A stretch of DNA of 64,000 bases from positions 42,318 through 106,317 of the forward strand of contig JALDNG010001413.1 in the NCBI GenBank assembly GCA_024349245.1. The letters run 5' to 3'. The notes under the pieces are model-generated. The model did not search any database, had not been told where the DNA came from, and was given only the letters and a program-made list of their open reading frames with translations. Both the position numbers and the translations under genes were made by a program. Source of the stretch: Neodontobutis hainanensis (lineage: Eukaryota; Chordata; Actinopteri; Gobiiformes; Odontobutidae). This document shows, in pieces, positions 31,723 to 43,717 of this stretch (its first letter is position 1; every line of letters starts with the position of its first letter).

Positions 31723-32441
31723 CTGGAGGAAAATGACACTTAACAACCTTCCTCCTGCTCTCTGTTCATGTTTGTTTTTTTATTGTTGCGGGTTAGTTTA
31801 GTAAATATTTAAAGTTAGGTAATTTAATTTACAGATTGTTAGACCAGCCTGGTGTTTGTCTACTAAGTTTATTTTCTTTAAAAGTCTAAATCCCAAAATA
31901 ACACTAAAATGGTTTACAATGTGGAGTTATTAGGAAGGATGTTGCATTTCTGTTGCATGTGTTGCCTTTGGTGGGTGGAGGTTTATCGCTCTATGGTGGT
32001 GCCCTTACTCAAGGTCCTTATAAGGGGTTTCAGGAGAGGCTTGGGCTGAGCGCACATGCACAGACAGAGAGAGAGACTGAGAAAACGCGGTGGATTTTAA
32101 TTGAATGTTAGGTATGTTTAATGAGTTTGGAGAAATCTAGAACAGTTCCTCTGAGCGCTGCAGCAGTCTTAGCCCCGCCCCTAATGCTCTCCTCGATTGA
32201 GACGCAGGATGACACCTACTGCGTTAATGCGAGATAAAATGATTGTTGATGTTTATGCGTTAACGTGATATTAAAGCATTTACTTTCCCAACCCTAGTTT
32301 GAACACATTTTTACAACATGAATATTTCTTAAGAGCATGGTTCTAAGGCTGGTAATATCTCAGAGTTCACTGTCAGTGAGTTCTTGTCTTCTGATAATAA
32401 TGCTCATGTTGATATGATGTTTTAAATGAAAACTGAATTAC

Positions 32442-32500
32442 CTGTGACAGAGTCTTCCAGATAGTTTTTATCAGCACCTTGATCTTCTTAGCCTTCAGAA
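32442..32500 (-). CDS. Channel exon: domain IV S4-S5 linker
   Basis: 59 bp with acceptor CTTTTCAG and donor GTAATTC. It encodes LKAKKIKVLIKTIWKTLSQ, corresponding to [20 protein letters not shown] in T-type channels. The usual regularly spaced arginines are replaced partly by lysines. Confidence 0.7.
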
Positions 32501-32943
32501 CTGAAAAGACATGCTGCATTAGTGTGCCACTTAAATGGTCACATTTTCTAGTTGTAAGGTGTTTATGACCAGGACGTACTGGGACTGAAATTCAGCCCGG
32601 ACTTTAAGACGGAGAGGCCTTTTACGCGAGTGCCCTTGGTGCACGAGCAGGATTTTTTTTCAGTTATTTTCATTCTAATAGTGTTTTTATGGTATAAAGA
32701 CAATCAGATTACGCTGAAGACCTTCAAGAAACTTTAGGATAACACCTGCCTCCTCAGGTTGTATAAGCAAGTCCACTGCACTGAACACAACCAAAACCTA
32801 ATCTCAAACACATAAGTCACACAGTATACTGCGAACTACCAGCATGTCATGTGTACAGTCAGTCGGAGTGATAAAATAGTTACAAATACTCACACCCACT
32901 CATACTCAAAAACTACAATGCAGTCCCATACAATAGAGATTTT

Positions 32944-32954
32944 GTGTGTATGTA

Positions 32955-33020
<66 letters not shown>
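32944..33020. repeat. (TG)n microsatellite
   Basis: About 77 bp of TG dinucleotides preceded by TATG units. It lies in a channel intron. Confidence 0.95.
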
Positions 33021-33022
<2 letters not shown>

Positions 33023-33339
33023 CACTTTCAACTCTCCTGCCTCAGCTTCCCTGTGCTGGACCCTGCCTCTGCTGGACCCTGCCTCTGCTTACTGATTGTA
33101 CAGCTACATAACACATGCATGAGAAGAACATGAGTAATAAATATGACAAAGAATAATACATTTTCTAATTAAATCTGTGCTTCAGTCAGGTTATTATCTA
33201 GAATGTGGAACTATTGGCATTTTATCCTTTATGTAAATATGTAACATTGTGCTGTATTTTTCTATTTTTGTGTGCGTGTTCTTAATAAAGCTTTGATTGA
33301 TATGTCTAATATGATTGCCTACCCAGCCCTGCACACTGC

Positions 33340-33460
33340 CCATCTACCTGTCTGTTTCCTGCTCTTCTCCTCCTGCTGCTCCTTCTCTTCCTCTCTCCTG
33401 CTGCTGCTCCTATTCCTCTCTTCTCCTCCTCCTCTCCTGCTGCTGTTGCTCCTCCTAAAA
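33340..33460. repeat. CT-rich low-complexity tract
   Basis: Tandem TCCTCCTGCTGCT-like pyrimidine-rich sequence in a channel intron; not coding. Confidence 0.7.
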
Positions 33461-33884
33461 CTGTCCTACCTCACATCACCAGCAATCTTTGGAGAAGTTT
33501 ACTCGACTCTGCAACTCTGTCTATGACTCCATCGTTGTCTAAAGTCATTAGGATCTCTTTTTCTGTGCACATTAGCATGAATGCCTCAAGACGCCCTGTG
33601 TCAGCACCCTTTTCAGTGCGGAAAGGTCCGCTAATTCGGCACATTTAGCTGCCTCTTGTGCCAACATTTTTCTTTTTCATTCTTATTTTTCGGCCCCACC
33701 CATTTCTTTCACTTCTTTCCTTCGCTTTGACATTTTTACCGTCTGTCTCTGTTGAATTCACACAAACTCAAACCTAACAAAGTAAACTTCTTTGATCGTC
33801 GCTTTGAGCCAATCGGGATCAGTCCAAGTTGGGAGGGGCCGCCGTATCCCCCTTAAGATTGGAAGTATTGGTTTGGCCCAGTCT

Positions 33885-34010
33885 GAAACACACACACACA
33901 CACAGACACACAGCTGCGTTCTGCTGCAGTTGAGCGCCGCCACAGGCCGGTACGGTAGCGTATCATATAAAATAAATAATAATAATAAAAAATAATAATA
34001 AAAAATTTGA
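33885..34010. repeat. (AC)n and (AAT)n simple repeats within GC-rich block
   Basis: ACACAC repeats at 33885-33911 and AATAAT repeats at 33968-34005 flank a GC-rich patch. The block may belong to an unrecognised interspersed repeat. Confidence 0.6.
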
Positions 34011-34790
34011 CCACCGGCCGATTCGGCCTGAAATGGACCGGCCGTTCGGGATTGTTCCCGGTATTCCCGATTGCCAATCCGTCCCTGTTTATGACATAAT
34101 AAAATCAACTCCTAAGGTTTCTGTTTGCAAACTAAACTAAATCAATGTTTCCCACCATTAACAAATTGATTTTTATTTTATTATTCCTTTATTATCCTTG
34201 TGGGGAAATACAAAGTAGCATGTTTTTTGTTGCATGCATGTTAACATTTTTTGAGACTGTTGCATTGACCTGGGCCTGTTACATGAGTTTCCTAAAGCCA
34301 GGCATACACTGTGCAATTTTCAACCTGAATTTGACCTCATATCTGGTCATACCATCATTTTTGAGCCAAATTCTGGGCTGTTGTGCGTCCTGGTGTCCTG
34401 TGTACAGGGCCCTACGCAATTAACCCTCCCAACAAGTTCCTAACCAGAAATAGGTGGTCAGATGAAATTCTGACATGTCAGAAATCTCGGTCGCAGCAAA
34501 CCATCCGGTTGTACAGTGTGTGAGCACATTAATCGTGATCTTTGGCTTTCCTCGTACGTGATCTACTCAAACAGTATGAGTTGTGTGTGTGCCCAGCTTT
34601 AGTGTTCTCTCTTCTTTAGAGCTCTTTAAAAACACAATAGTAGGTGTCAGCTGCTCCTTCAGGGTTGCCACAGGAGGGATCCATATATTTAGAGTGGCAT
34701 ATATTTTTATCCAGGATGCCCTTCCTGACACAACGCTCTCATTTTATAGACCTGTAGTAATGCTGCATTCATGTGGTCCTCGAACTCGAA

Positions 34791-35320
34791 TACAGTGCAT
34801 CTGTGAAGTATTCACAGTGCTTTGCTTTTTCCACATTTTGTAATGTTACAGCCTTATTTCAAAATGGATTAAATTGATTGTTTGCCTCAAAATTTTACAA
34901 ACTTATCCTTCAGTGATCCAGACAGAGCCAGCCTTAAACACCTCCGGAGAAATCTGAAAATGGATGTGCACCGACGCTAACCATCCAACCTGATGGAACT
35001 TGAGAGGTTCTGCAAAGAAGACTGGGAGAAACTGCCCAAACATTGTTGTGCCCAGCTCATAGCATCAGACTCAAAAAGGCTTGAGGCTGTAATTAGGCCA
35101 ACGAAGCTTAAACAAAGTTTTGGCTGTAAATAATTATGTACATGTGCTTTTTGTTTTTCATTTTTAATAAATTTGCAAAGAATTCAAACCTTCTTTCATG
35201 TTGTCATCATGGGCTATAGTTTGTAGGATTTTGAGGCAAATAATAAATTGAATCCATTTTGAAATAAGGATGTAACTTAACAAAATGTAGAAAAAGTGAA
35301 GCGCTGTGAATACTTTCTGT
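34791..35320 (+). mobile_element. Tc1/mariner element, internally deleted
   Basis: The left end TACAGTGCATCTGTGAAGTA begins the familiar fish Tc1 terminus (CACAGTGCTT, TTTTTCCACATTTTG, TTACAGCC). The right end is its reverse complement, ending near 35320. The interior plus strand encodes LKHLRRNLKMDVHRR, PSNLMELERFCKEDWEKLPK and CAQLIASDSKRLEAVI, the C-terminal part of a Tc1 transposase, with a stop in the middle. It is an inactive copy in a channel intron. Confidence 0.8.
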
Positions 35321-35491
35321 ATTTGAGAAATGCACATGAACATGTCTAAACATCAGTCCTGCGATGCTATATATTCCGACCTTACGAGCTGAAATCATGT
35401 GAACACATCCCGAGATTCTGAGGACCACATTAACGCACCAAAAGTTATGAGAATTTTTAGAAATGAATAAAAAGTTGCATGTGTGTATTAC

Positions 35492-35625
35492 TCTGTGCAA
35501 GGGTGAACACTTTGCAGGTTCGGATGAGGCTGGGATTAATGGGAAGTTTGTCGTCCAGGTTCAGCACAGTGAGTACGACGAAGATTAGAGACATCGCCAG
35601 CACCAGCAGGTCCAGACAATTCCAG
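35492..35625 (-). CDS. Channel exon: domain IV S3-S4
   Basis: 134 bp; acceptor CCTTTAG, donor GTAATA. It encodes WNCLDLLVLAMSLIFVVLTV, then LPINPSLIRTCKVFTLAQ. The LPINP motif before IVS4 is a T-type hallmark. The S4 helix has only one arginine and one lysine in this part, fewer than in canonical channels (PTIIRIMRVLRIARVLK). Confidence 0.75.
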
Positions 35626-35692
35626 CTAAAGGTTCACATATTACATTAGACACTATTGACAAAACAGACTTGCGCTTATTTATATGCCTTAC

Positions 35693-35812
35693 TTGTTATT
35701 TATAAACCTCCGTCCGCCAAACGCCACAGGTTTGAGCACAATGTCAATGATGAGGATGGCAAAGAAACCGTAGAAAGTGTAATCCATGAGATTATCTATG
35801 TACTAAGCAGAC
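35693..35812 (-). CDS. Channel exon: domain IV S2
   Basis: 120 bp; acceptor CTGCTTAG, donor GTAAGGC. It encodes YIDNLMDYTFYGFFAILIID, then VLKPVAFGGRRFINNK, matching the LKLVAFGFRRFFKDRW end of IVS2 in T-type channels. Confidence 0.75.
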
Positions 35813-35882
35813 AACAAAAAATAAATAAATCAATATGCCCTTATAGTTTAGAGATGTTCCTGAGGCAGTGGGTTGACATTAC

Positions 35883-36022
35883 CGGAGTCTGATTGTAATG
35901 TTCCAACATCATGATAAAGACATTGAAAATGATCACCCCTGACATGAGCAGCTCCAGGATGAGGCTCGTGCACAATGTGTGGATCAAGCGCCGCACTCGC
36001 GAGTAGCGGGTGTAATATAGCG
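35883..36022 (-). CDS. Channel exon: domain IV S1
   Basis: 140 bp; acceptor TTTTTACAG, donor GTAATGTC. It encodes RYSRVRRLIHTLCTSLILEL and VFIMMLEHYNQTP, closely following the T-type pattern (YSPTRRSIHSLCTSHYLDL, MSLEHYNQP). Confidence 0.8.
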
Positions 36023-36111
36023 CTGTAAAAAATAAAAATAAACCAACAAAAGGCCTAACAACCACAATCAAACACTGCAATACTGGGCTCAGTGGCCTAG
36101 ATGTGACTAAC

Positions 36112-36286
36112 CGCCCGTGTTAGGGTCATTTTCGCCTGTGTGAGGTCCTCTTTGGATTTTCTGTTTTTGCTGGACTTCGTTGAATGTGTCGACCATGGTC
36201 CCGATGAACATGTCCAGCAGGAGGATGCTCATTATTATAAACGATAGAAAGTACAGAGCCATCCAGGTCTTGTTGTTTGTCACAGG
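36112..36286 (-). CDS. Channel exon: domain III S6
   Basis: 175 bp open exon; acceptor TGTTTTCAG, donor GTTAGTC. It encodes PVTNNKTWMALYFLSFIIMS, DMFIGTMVDTFNEVQQKQ and a polar end GPHTGENDPNTG. The family pattern is PVTNHNPWMLLYFISFLLIV with NMFVGVVVENF, so the S6 is divergent (N to D, and VVVEN to TMVDT). Confidence 0.8.
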
Positions 36287-36572
36287 CTGAAAACAAAACA
36301 CAACTGATAAATTCACAAAGGATCAGCGTGATCCAATCCACTTTAACTATTCCTGCTTAAGGTTGTGTTTTGTATAAGTTACTTATACAGTGAGAAAATA
36401 CATTTATTAATAACAATAAAGATAGTTATCAGTTTTATTGAGTCATGGATTTCTTTAAGTGTTGTTATGTTATATTTATTTTTCTACACCAATCCTTATA
36501 ACAGGATTTTCTTTTTCAGAGAGGACTCGGTCTCCTCTGGTGTTAAGTCTCGCTTTTGTTTAGTGATAATAC

Positions 36573-36662
36573 CTGAAGGTCTTCTCCGACAGCGCCGAGG
36601 CCGTCGTACATGATATTCACCCATCCGTCCTTCGAGTACATCACAAACAGTGACATTAAGGC
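36573..36662 (-). CDS. Channel exon: domain III pore
   Basis: 90 bp; acceptor TCTTCCAG, donor GTATTATC. It encodes [20 protein letters not shown] and [20 protein letters not shown] is the domain III selectivity region of T-type channels, with the filter aspartate present. Confidence 0.85.
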
Positions 36663-36734
36663 CTGGAAGAAAACAAAACTACTCAACAACTACTACTAAT
36701 ATGTTTAGTCTATCTCCAGCCTCCTCGTTTATAC

Positions 36735-36859
36735 CTGGAGAATGTTGTCGAAATTGAATGTTCTTCTTTGCCAGCTTAGGTTTGACATCAGGCATTCGGT
36801 CTTGTTGGTGATGCTTCTGACAATACCGAATTCTTTGTCCACACAATTGTAAAAGGCTC
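36735..36859 (-). CDS. Channel exon: domain III S5-pore loop
   Basis: 125 bp; acceptor TTTTTAAG, donor GTATAAAC. It encodes AFYNCVDKEFGIVRSITNKT, ECLMSNLSWQRRTFNFDNIL. The cysteines and the FNFDNI motif match the loop of T-type domain III (ITNRSDC, YNFDNLGQALMSLF). Confidence 0.8.
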
Positions 36860-37453
36860 CTTAAAAAGCTAGTCAACCAAGGCACACAGGGTTGCAGTGA
36901 TATGGTAAATACTTTGGCTGAATTCAAATACTGTTCCTTAACCTTTGAATACAACGCCTAAAGTCAACAGTGAGAGGTCAGGAGTGTCCTTGTCAAGTTA
37001 GGAAAGGAGCATCAGCGGGTTTTGACACATCTGATTCCACTAACCTCATCAGGAATGTTGAACATTGACGCACATTGACATAATAAAACTACACATCCTA
37101 ACAAAAGACTACAACAAGCACCTAATCCTGAAAAAGTCAGTCATAAGATGTGGTAGCTCTAGAGCAGTGTCTTTTCAGTTGATGCAGAGTGACTTTAAAT
37201 TCATCACAAACTCTTCACACGAAACTAAATTTTGGTCGTATTCAGAAAAGATTGTGGCTGGTGGTGCAGTGGATTGTGGAAAGTCAGTAAGCTCCTAACC
37301 TTTCAGAACATCCATAGGTTTAAAGAAGCAGTGGAGCTCCTATCTTAGCTCCTTTCCTTACTAAAGTGAGAACTCAAACATCTGTGTGTTCTAAGTGTTC
37401 TAAGCTATTTGAGACATTCAGATTCAGCCTCATGTGTGGTTGAATTATCTTAC

Positions 37454-37577
37454 CTGCACACCAAGGACTCCATAGAAAAAGAAAAACAGCACTGATTATA
37501 ATAATGTTAGTAATTGGTTTGACTGAAGCTAGAGACCGCCCATGGCCAGCTTCAATCTTGTTGCGTGTTTGAGGACC
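37454..37577 (-). pseudogene. Channel exon: domain III S4-S5 (frameshifted)
   Basis: Acceptor TTGTTCCAG, donor GTAAGATAA, 124 bp. It reads RVLKHATRLKLAMGGL, then a stop. The neighbouring frame gives SLASVKPITNIIIISAVFLF, and a third gives YGVLGVQ. This corresponds to [24 protein letters not shown] in T-type channels. Two small indels would be needed to read through. Confidence 0.7.
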
Positions 37578-37839
37578 CTGGAACAAAAATTCATACAAAA
37601 CATGTATAAGTGCCATGTAAGAGCCACTCGCTGAAAAGCCTGGCTGCTTTAGGAGGAGTAGGGGCAGTACAAGTCATGATCACTTTGGGGAATGTTTCGT
37701 CCTAAATATACATACTCCACTGTACTATTTTTGCAAACCCTGGCAATATTGAGAAACAGTTATTAAATGGTGGAGTTAAACACAGCGGTCTATTGATGGA
37801 AAAATTAAATCTTGTCTCTTGTTCACATCTATGACATAC

Positions 37840-38014
37840 TGACCCAACCCGTAACGTAGAACCTTGAGGATCCCCATGATTCTTCTATTATTGTGCAGTG
37901 GATCACCAGTGAGAGAATGACATCAGCTGCAGACACTATCACCAACACCTGCCTAGGACGCTCTCGGGAATGGCAGTAGCTGTCTTTCCCAATCACCACA
38001 CCCAAGGCTATGAT
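37840..38014 (-). CDS. Channel exon: domain III S3-S4
   Basis: 175 bp, acceptor AACACCAG, donor GTATGTCAT. It encodes IIALGVVIGKDSYCHSRERP, then RQVLVIVSAADVILSLV and, at the end in a shifted frame, IMGILKVLRYG, resembling the LGMLRVLRLL start of IIIS4. A frame change within the exon seems likely. Confidence 0.65.
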
Positions 38015-38090
38015 CTGGTGTTAAAGAACAGTAAGAGTCAAATCAAAAATAACTCAAAATGTTTTTTAGAAATACTTGTATATTGTTTAC

Positions 38091-38159
38091 CTTTAAAACC
38101 ATTTCTAGTGTAAAGAGGCCGGTAAAGACATAGTCACAATAAGTCAGGACAAGTCGCTC
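38091..38159 (-). CDS. Channel exon: domain III S2
   Basis: 69 bp open exon; acceptor CTTTAG, donor GTAAAC. It encodes RLVLTYCDYVFTGLFTLEMV and LK, matching the SNYIFTAIFVAEMTVK pattern of IIIS2. Confidence 0.75.
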
Positions 38160-38270
38160 CTAAAGACAAAGACATACAGTTTTTTTTATCTAATATATCT
38201 AATATGAACCTATCTCATATTTTCCAGGTTCTGAGGGAAATAGATGTATTTGAGAATGCATTTGTCTCAC

Positions 38271-38395
38271 CGTGCTTCCGGCCAGAGATGCTGGGTCTTT
38301 CCAAAGCCAAGGTGATACAGCTCAGAACAACGACTAAAAGAATGAGGTGGGCGAACTTAACAGAGGCATTGATCTGATTGCAGACAACACGGAAC
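38271..38395 (-). CDS. Channel exon: domain III S1
   Basis: 125 bp open exon; acceptor TTGTTTAG, donor GTGAGACA. It encodes FRVVCNQINASVKFAHLILL, then SCITLALERPSISGRKH. LNCITIALERP is the diagnostic end of IIIS1 in voltage-gated calcium channels. Confidence 0.8.
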
Positions 38396-39829
38396 CTAAA
38401 CAAAAGCACACAATTACCTCAGGACTGAGCTGTAAAAGGAAAAGTGACTTCTTCAGTTCAATTCAGTTTATCTGCCATTTGCAGATTAAAACTCTTCTAT
38501 CGATATGCATATATAAGTATGCACTTTCACAGATTAAAAAGTAAAAACAGTGAAAGGTGTTTTTAATAAACAGCAGGGTTGTAGTCGAGTCACCAGTTTT
38601 TTAGTACAAGGCACTTTCAAATCCTCAGTTTTCAAGTTCAAGACACCAAAACTAGTCCGAGTTGTGGGTGAGTTGTCAACATGGTTATTTACATCATCAA
38701 CAGAAACGTTTAAGATATTTAAGTTATATAAGTCATTTAAGAATATATCATACCAACTGTTTTGAACATTCATAACTTAACAACTTTTTTTAAACAGGCC
38801 CGGCTTTTCTTGAAATGCTGCTAATAGCTTAATTATTGCTAGTTTGACTGTAATAACTTATTTAATATAACATTAAAATCAAATAAATATAACATGAGCG
38901 CATTTTGGTCCTTGTTGTTATTGTTTATTGTTCCAACATTCTGAGATAAAATTACATGAACACATCAAAGTAGAAGAAGAACAAAATTGTTTGAAGTTCA
39001 AAACAAAACAAGTTCTTAAATATATTTGAGTCCATTCAAATCACTAATGTTGAACCAAATCATCTGATCAACTGATACATTGATTTGGATTTGATTTGTG
39101 TGTCTATTTAGAAGACATTTAATGCTGTTTGTTGCTCACACTTAAAAGTTAAACGTATAAATTAGCTGTTTATATCTAAGACTGAAAGTCATCTGATCAA
39201 AAGCAGGTATCTGGCAAAGACTACAAAGAGCATGGTTACGCTGAAAAGGTGGGTATTACACACAGACAGGTGTCACACCTGTCAGGACCAGGCCCAGGAA
39301 GAGAAGAGGTGTAATTTGATCCTCCAAACACAGAGCTGGCTGTAGCACATTGATAAATATATATATATATATAATGTTTGTAGATTATTCATTCATTATT
39401 AATGTTTTAGGCTGCAAGCCCAAATTATTTAAATATTAAATATGAAATATTTCTAAATTAGGATTATTTGATCATAGGCGATTTCGATATAAACAAATGG
39501 TATCATGAATGAACTTGCTTAGTTCTCAAGAAAAATGCACACACAGATTACTGATAATGCTGAAATTTGTATTTCTCAACTCAAACAAGCAACAACAAAC
39601 AAATGCAAAACGTTTTCAAATTAAAATATTTTTACAAAATAACATCTTTGCATTACTGCAAACAATCTTGTTATTGTTTCAATAGTACAGCTAAATAAAA
39701 TAAATAGAACAAAGTAATTTCTATGTTCATGAAAATAAGATATTTTGAACATTCTGTCCAAACAGGGATATTTTACCTGGCAGTAACATTTTGTATTAAC
39801 TTTCAAAAAGGAATATGGATATGAATGTG
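38396..39829. other. Channel intron, AT-rich
   Basis: No exon is recognised. A short (TA)n tract lies at 39355-39372. Confidence 0.45.
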
Positions 39830-41800
39830 TGGTTCAAACCACTAAAACTTTTGTTGGTTATTTACAAAACAAAACAAAGCAACAAACTGGTACTTCCAAA
39901 TCCTTTTTCTAAAAGCTCTACTTATGACTTGAGAGGTTCTTTGCCAAAAAACAAGCATATCCACCTTGTCTGGTTTCAGACAGGAGCGATGATTCGATAC
40001 AACATTACCACTAGTGCTAAAAGCTCTCTGATGATCAGAGCTTGTTGCTTGTATGCACAGATATTTCTGTGCTAGTTTGCATAGCCTAGGGAAGTTTATT
40101 TTGTGTAACTTCCACCATTTCAATGGGTCTTCTCCATGTTCTACACTTGGCATGTATCATATTTCGTTGAGGTAGTTCAAAATTATTTGATTTGAGTGAT
40201 TTAGTCAGGCCAGTGTCCTCTTCAGCCAGCACTGAGGTATTCAAAATATGCAGAGCAGGCTTCACATAAGATATGCTCACAACTAAGATCACCTGACAGG
40301 GCATCCGTGAACCAGTCCTGGAGTGGGCTGAGTGCTTTGTTGAAAGATTCCAGGACCTCCAGGTCCTGCCATGAGGGCAGTAGTGATCACCACCATCTGC
40401 ATTGCAGAGACCTTGGACAAAGCATTTTGCTGCTCCAGGACTCTTGCGATCATTTTCTGAGTAGAACCCCATCGTGTTGAGCAGTCTGTCACCATGGCAT
40501 GCTCTGGGATTTTAAGCTCTTTTGTGCTTCCCAAAGCAACTCTCTTCTTCCAGCTATGGGAGAAGTGGCAAATTAATCTTCCTGCATATCCCAGTAGGGT
40601 TAATGCATTGTGCATTATCTTTCATTACATTTCCTGTGAGTGATAAGACAAAAGCATTTACTAACAAATGTAGTGGCTAAAACACATTCATATTTTAATA
40701 CACTCTGATTAAATGCCCAGTTACAACCTAATAGCATAAAAACAGTAATACAAAACACTTTAATGATTCATGTCACCACTCTAAGCTATTAATGTTAGAG
40801 CAGTAGTAGGCAAATCAAATGTGGCAGACTATACATACGCAGTTTAAATAAAATAGGCCACACTTATTATGATTTGTTGCACACATAACACTGTATTTAA
40901 AATTGTTATCACATCCATTTAAAACCCCAAATACTGTATAATATTTTATACTATTGTACTCTTAAAAATACAATAGTATAAAATAATTGCTATAGCCTAA
41001 TAAAAAAGATGAAATCAATTTAACTTACCGATGGCCAGATGAAGTCTATGAATAAAAGCACTTTAACCTAGTCCACTGATTAAGCTCCACCGCTTTGACA
41101 ACATTAGTGCCGTTGTCTGTTGTTTAGTAACCTGACGTTCACGGAGGTCCCATATATATTGGGCAACATGTCTCCTGCCAAGCAGTGCTATAGAGTTGGT
41201 GATTTCTCTATATCTGTGTGAAGACCTTTCATATGGCGAACACTCTCAAACACATCTGTAATTGTGGCTTGTTTCTTGAAGATTGTTCTTTTTGTTCAGT
41301 TGTTTCTTTACTAATCTGGGCTTTTACCTTCATGCATTCATCATACTTTTCTCTGTGCTGTTTCAGGTGCTGATATAAGTTTGTCGTTTGCCACGTGATG
41401 TATTTAAACTTTATTTTTACAAATTCTGCACAGTACCTCTGCTCAGTGTCGGATATCTTATAGCCAAAATATCGCCATATAACAGAGGTAGCATTTTTCT
41501 GGCCACCAGTTCAGTGCCCGTCTGCTCAGCATCCATCTTCACCCGTTACGCGCTGCACACCGAAAGTCACAGCGGAGGACCATACGCCGCACTCGTGCCA
41601 CTGCCTAAACTGAAACTCACTGATCTTTTTTTTTTAGCGGATATAGCGGTATTTATAGGCAAACAGCTTTCAGAGAGAATGGGTTGTCAATGTAATGTCC
41701 ACTCATGCTTTTATTTATTTATTTTTTTAATAAAATCGCAGCATTTTTGCGCCATATAATCGCAAACTTGATATTATTAGATATGATTAATCGTGCAGCA
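39830..41800 (-). mobile_element. Old hAT (ZBED-like) transposon relic
   Basis: On the minus strand the 5' end near 41800 reads GTGCTGCACGATTAATCATA, resembling hAT termini with GGGCTGCACGATTAATC. It is followed by a broken BED zinc finger (VLCRICKNKV, TTNLYQHLKQHREK) near 41450-41330. Central transposase residues lie at 40615-40300 (LKIPEHAMVTDCSTRWGSTQ, KMIARVLEQQ). The C-terminal dimerisation region lies at 40150-39890 (DPLKWWKLHKINFPRLCKLA, QKYLCIQATSSDHQRAFSTS). Frameshifts and stops show it is dead. It occupies the intron between the II-III linker exon and domain III S1 of the channel. Confidence 0.75.
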
Positions 41801-42376
41801 CTTATTCTAAATGCTAAATTTCTAAATTTCTAAATGCACATACTGATGCCTGCATCAGTCTGTGCTTAACTAAGACTAAGATCAGCTGTTTTACCACACA
41901 CGCTTTTTAACCACCACCTCTCACGGGGCTGGCAGAGCCACAGACGAGCACGAGGAAGCGGTCGGGAACAAGATAGCAAATATACCCCAGCCTTGATCAC
42001 CACCAGGCCTGTTTTGTTGCAGGATCTGTGCTGTATTGTTCTACTGCAGCTGCAGCTGTCCGAGTCTGAGTCAGGACCATCAAAACCAACTCCAAGTTCA
42101 TTGAGGCCTACGCCTGAGTCACTGGCAGCCAGTTCTGCTCAGCCTTTACTTAAACCCAATGAGAGAACAAAGCCTAACTGCTCCTCTGATTGGATTAAAT
42201 TAAATTAATTCTTCTATTTGTTGGAAAGCAAGGGGGCTATACTGTAACAATAATAAATAAGTACTTTCTCCTTATTACCCTCCTTGTCTACAATAGCTTA
42301 CACAGCAGGTATATAAATAAATACAAATATTATTGTAATGCCAGTTGTGTGTGTTTGCTTTTTGTGTTAAGCTTAC
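41801..42376. other. Channel intron
   Basis: No exon or repeat family is recognised. Confidence 0.4.
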
Positions 42377-42447
42377 TTGTTCTGCGGAGAAAACAGGAAG
42401 AGTGACCACTCCTTATGATCTATGAACCATTTTGGATAACGAGGTGT
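42377..42447 (-). CDS. Channel exon: end of II-III linker
   Basis: 71 bp; acceptor TTACTGCAG, donor GTAAGC. It encodes TPRYPKWFIDHKEWSLFLFS, PQNK. T-type channels have WSLYIFPPQNRFR-like sequence leading into IIIS1; the phase joins to FRVVC at 38395. Confidence 0.65.
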
Positions 42448-43566
42448 CTGCAGTAAAAATCAAAAAAGAAAACAGACATTTAAAAGATTACATCAACATT
42501 AAAGCTTGATTAAAAGTAGTAAGTTGTATTTCATAATGTCTTTTTCACATCTTACGTTTTCTACTGCTGGTCACTGAAGTCTGTGTGTCTTCGTGTGAGA
42601 TAATGGAATGGGCCTCAGGACAACAGAGTTTTTAGACAAACACATCATCAAGCCACTATACTGTAGGCACACTGCGCACAAGTTACAAATAACAGATTAC
42701 AGATGTAAAAATTTGAATAAAAACTATTTAAACACTGTGTGATTTGTAGCCTTTTAAAAGACTATTACAGGTATTAAAGTACTGTGAGGTTTAGTCCAAT
42801 GTGTATTTTTTACATTTTATTTTTTTAAAGGTTGGGGAGACTGGCTTTGTAATAATAACAAATTTGTTAATCTGTCATCTCTGTTACTGTCAGGGAGCAT
42901 TGCATTAATGATTGGGGACATACTCAGAATTCAACTCTTTCTCAGAATGTAATGATCTTGAAAAATGCTGAAGCAAATTAGATTTGGAACTGGGCAGTGT
43001 AATACTTATTACACTATACGTTTTTCTATTGCCTTTCTCTGCCCAGAATTATGCATTTTATTTTTTCTACGACAAAAACATATTTAAATGATCTTTGTGT
43101 CAATGAGTTCTTGCACGCTCACCACGTGCCACTGTGTAAAACAGCGATCAACCCAGCAGCACACAAATCTGTGGCCTGTGCTCTGTAAATATTTACTGTA
43201 GACATCCCGTTAGCCCCACACCCTGTCCCAGCGGAGGACCGTGGGGCTGGTGCTGCCTGTTAAAGGGGTTTGTCTCAAAACAGAGACTGTGGATGTGATG
43301 TGGTTTTATTGGCATAAAGAGCAAAGGGCGGAAATATAAAACATTTTTGACCTTGACCTTTCTGTTTTAAAGTCTTCTGTCTCTGATGTTGGGGCCACTC
43401 AAAATGTTCAGCTAAACTCTAAAACATCATCTAAAAAGGGAATTAGATGATGTTTTGACTGTAATTTTCTTGAGGAGGACCCATCAACATCAAATATCCC
43501 AGCCCTGACTCACTGCATATCAATTATTATGCATCAGTGATGTATGAAAACAAAAATGGTCCTTAC
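42448..43566. other. Channel intron
   Basis: No exon or known repeat recognised. Confidence 0.4.
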
Positions 43567-43717
43567 CAGAACTTGAAATTACGAACCACGATGCTCACAA
43601 GCACGCTCAGGAGTAAATGTTTCCCCAGCATTATCACAGCAAAAAAAAACATGCCCAGGGGCTGGTGGTGATCATGCCGTTGTACATCACGTAATTCCAG
43701 TCTTCCTGGGTCAGAAT
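43567..43717 (-). pseudogene. Channel exon: domain II pore and S6 (poly-T frameshift)
   Basis: 151 bp; acceptor GATGTAG, donor GTAAGG. It starts ILTQEDWNYVMYNGMITTSP, WACFF, then a run of nine T (minus strand) shifts the frame. The other frame gives FFAVIMLGKHLLLSVLVSIV, RNF, matching IIS6. The filter glutamate (QED) is present. A homopolymer-length error would be enough to explain the break. Confidence 0.8.

Noticed and set aside
32849..33133. Open frame of 94 codons over the TG repeat
   Set aside because: Its middle is a valine-cysteine dipeptide run from the microsatellite; no splice sites or homology.
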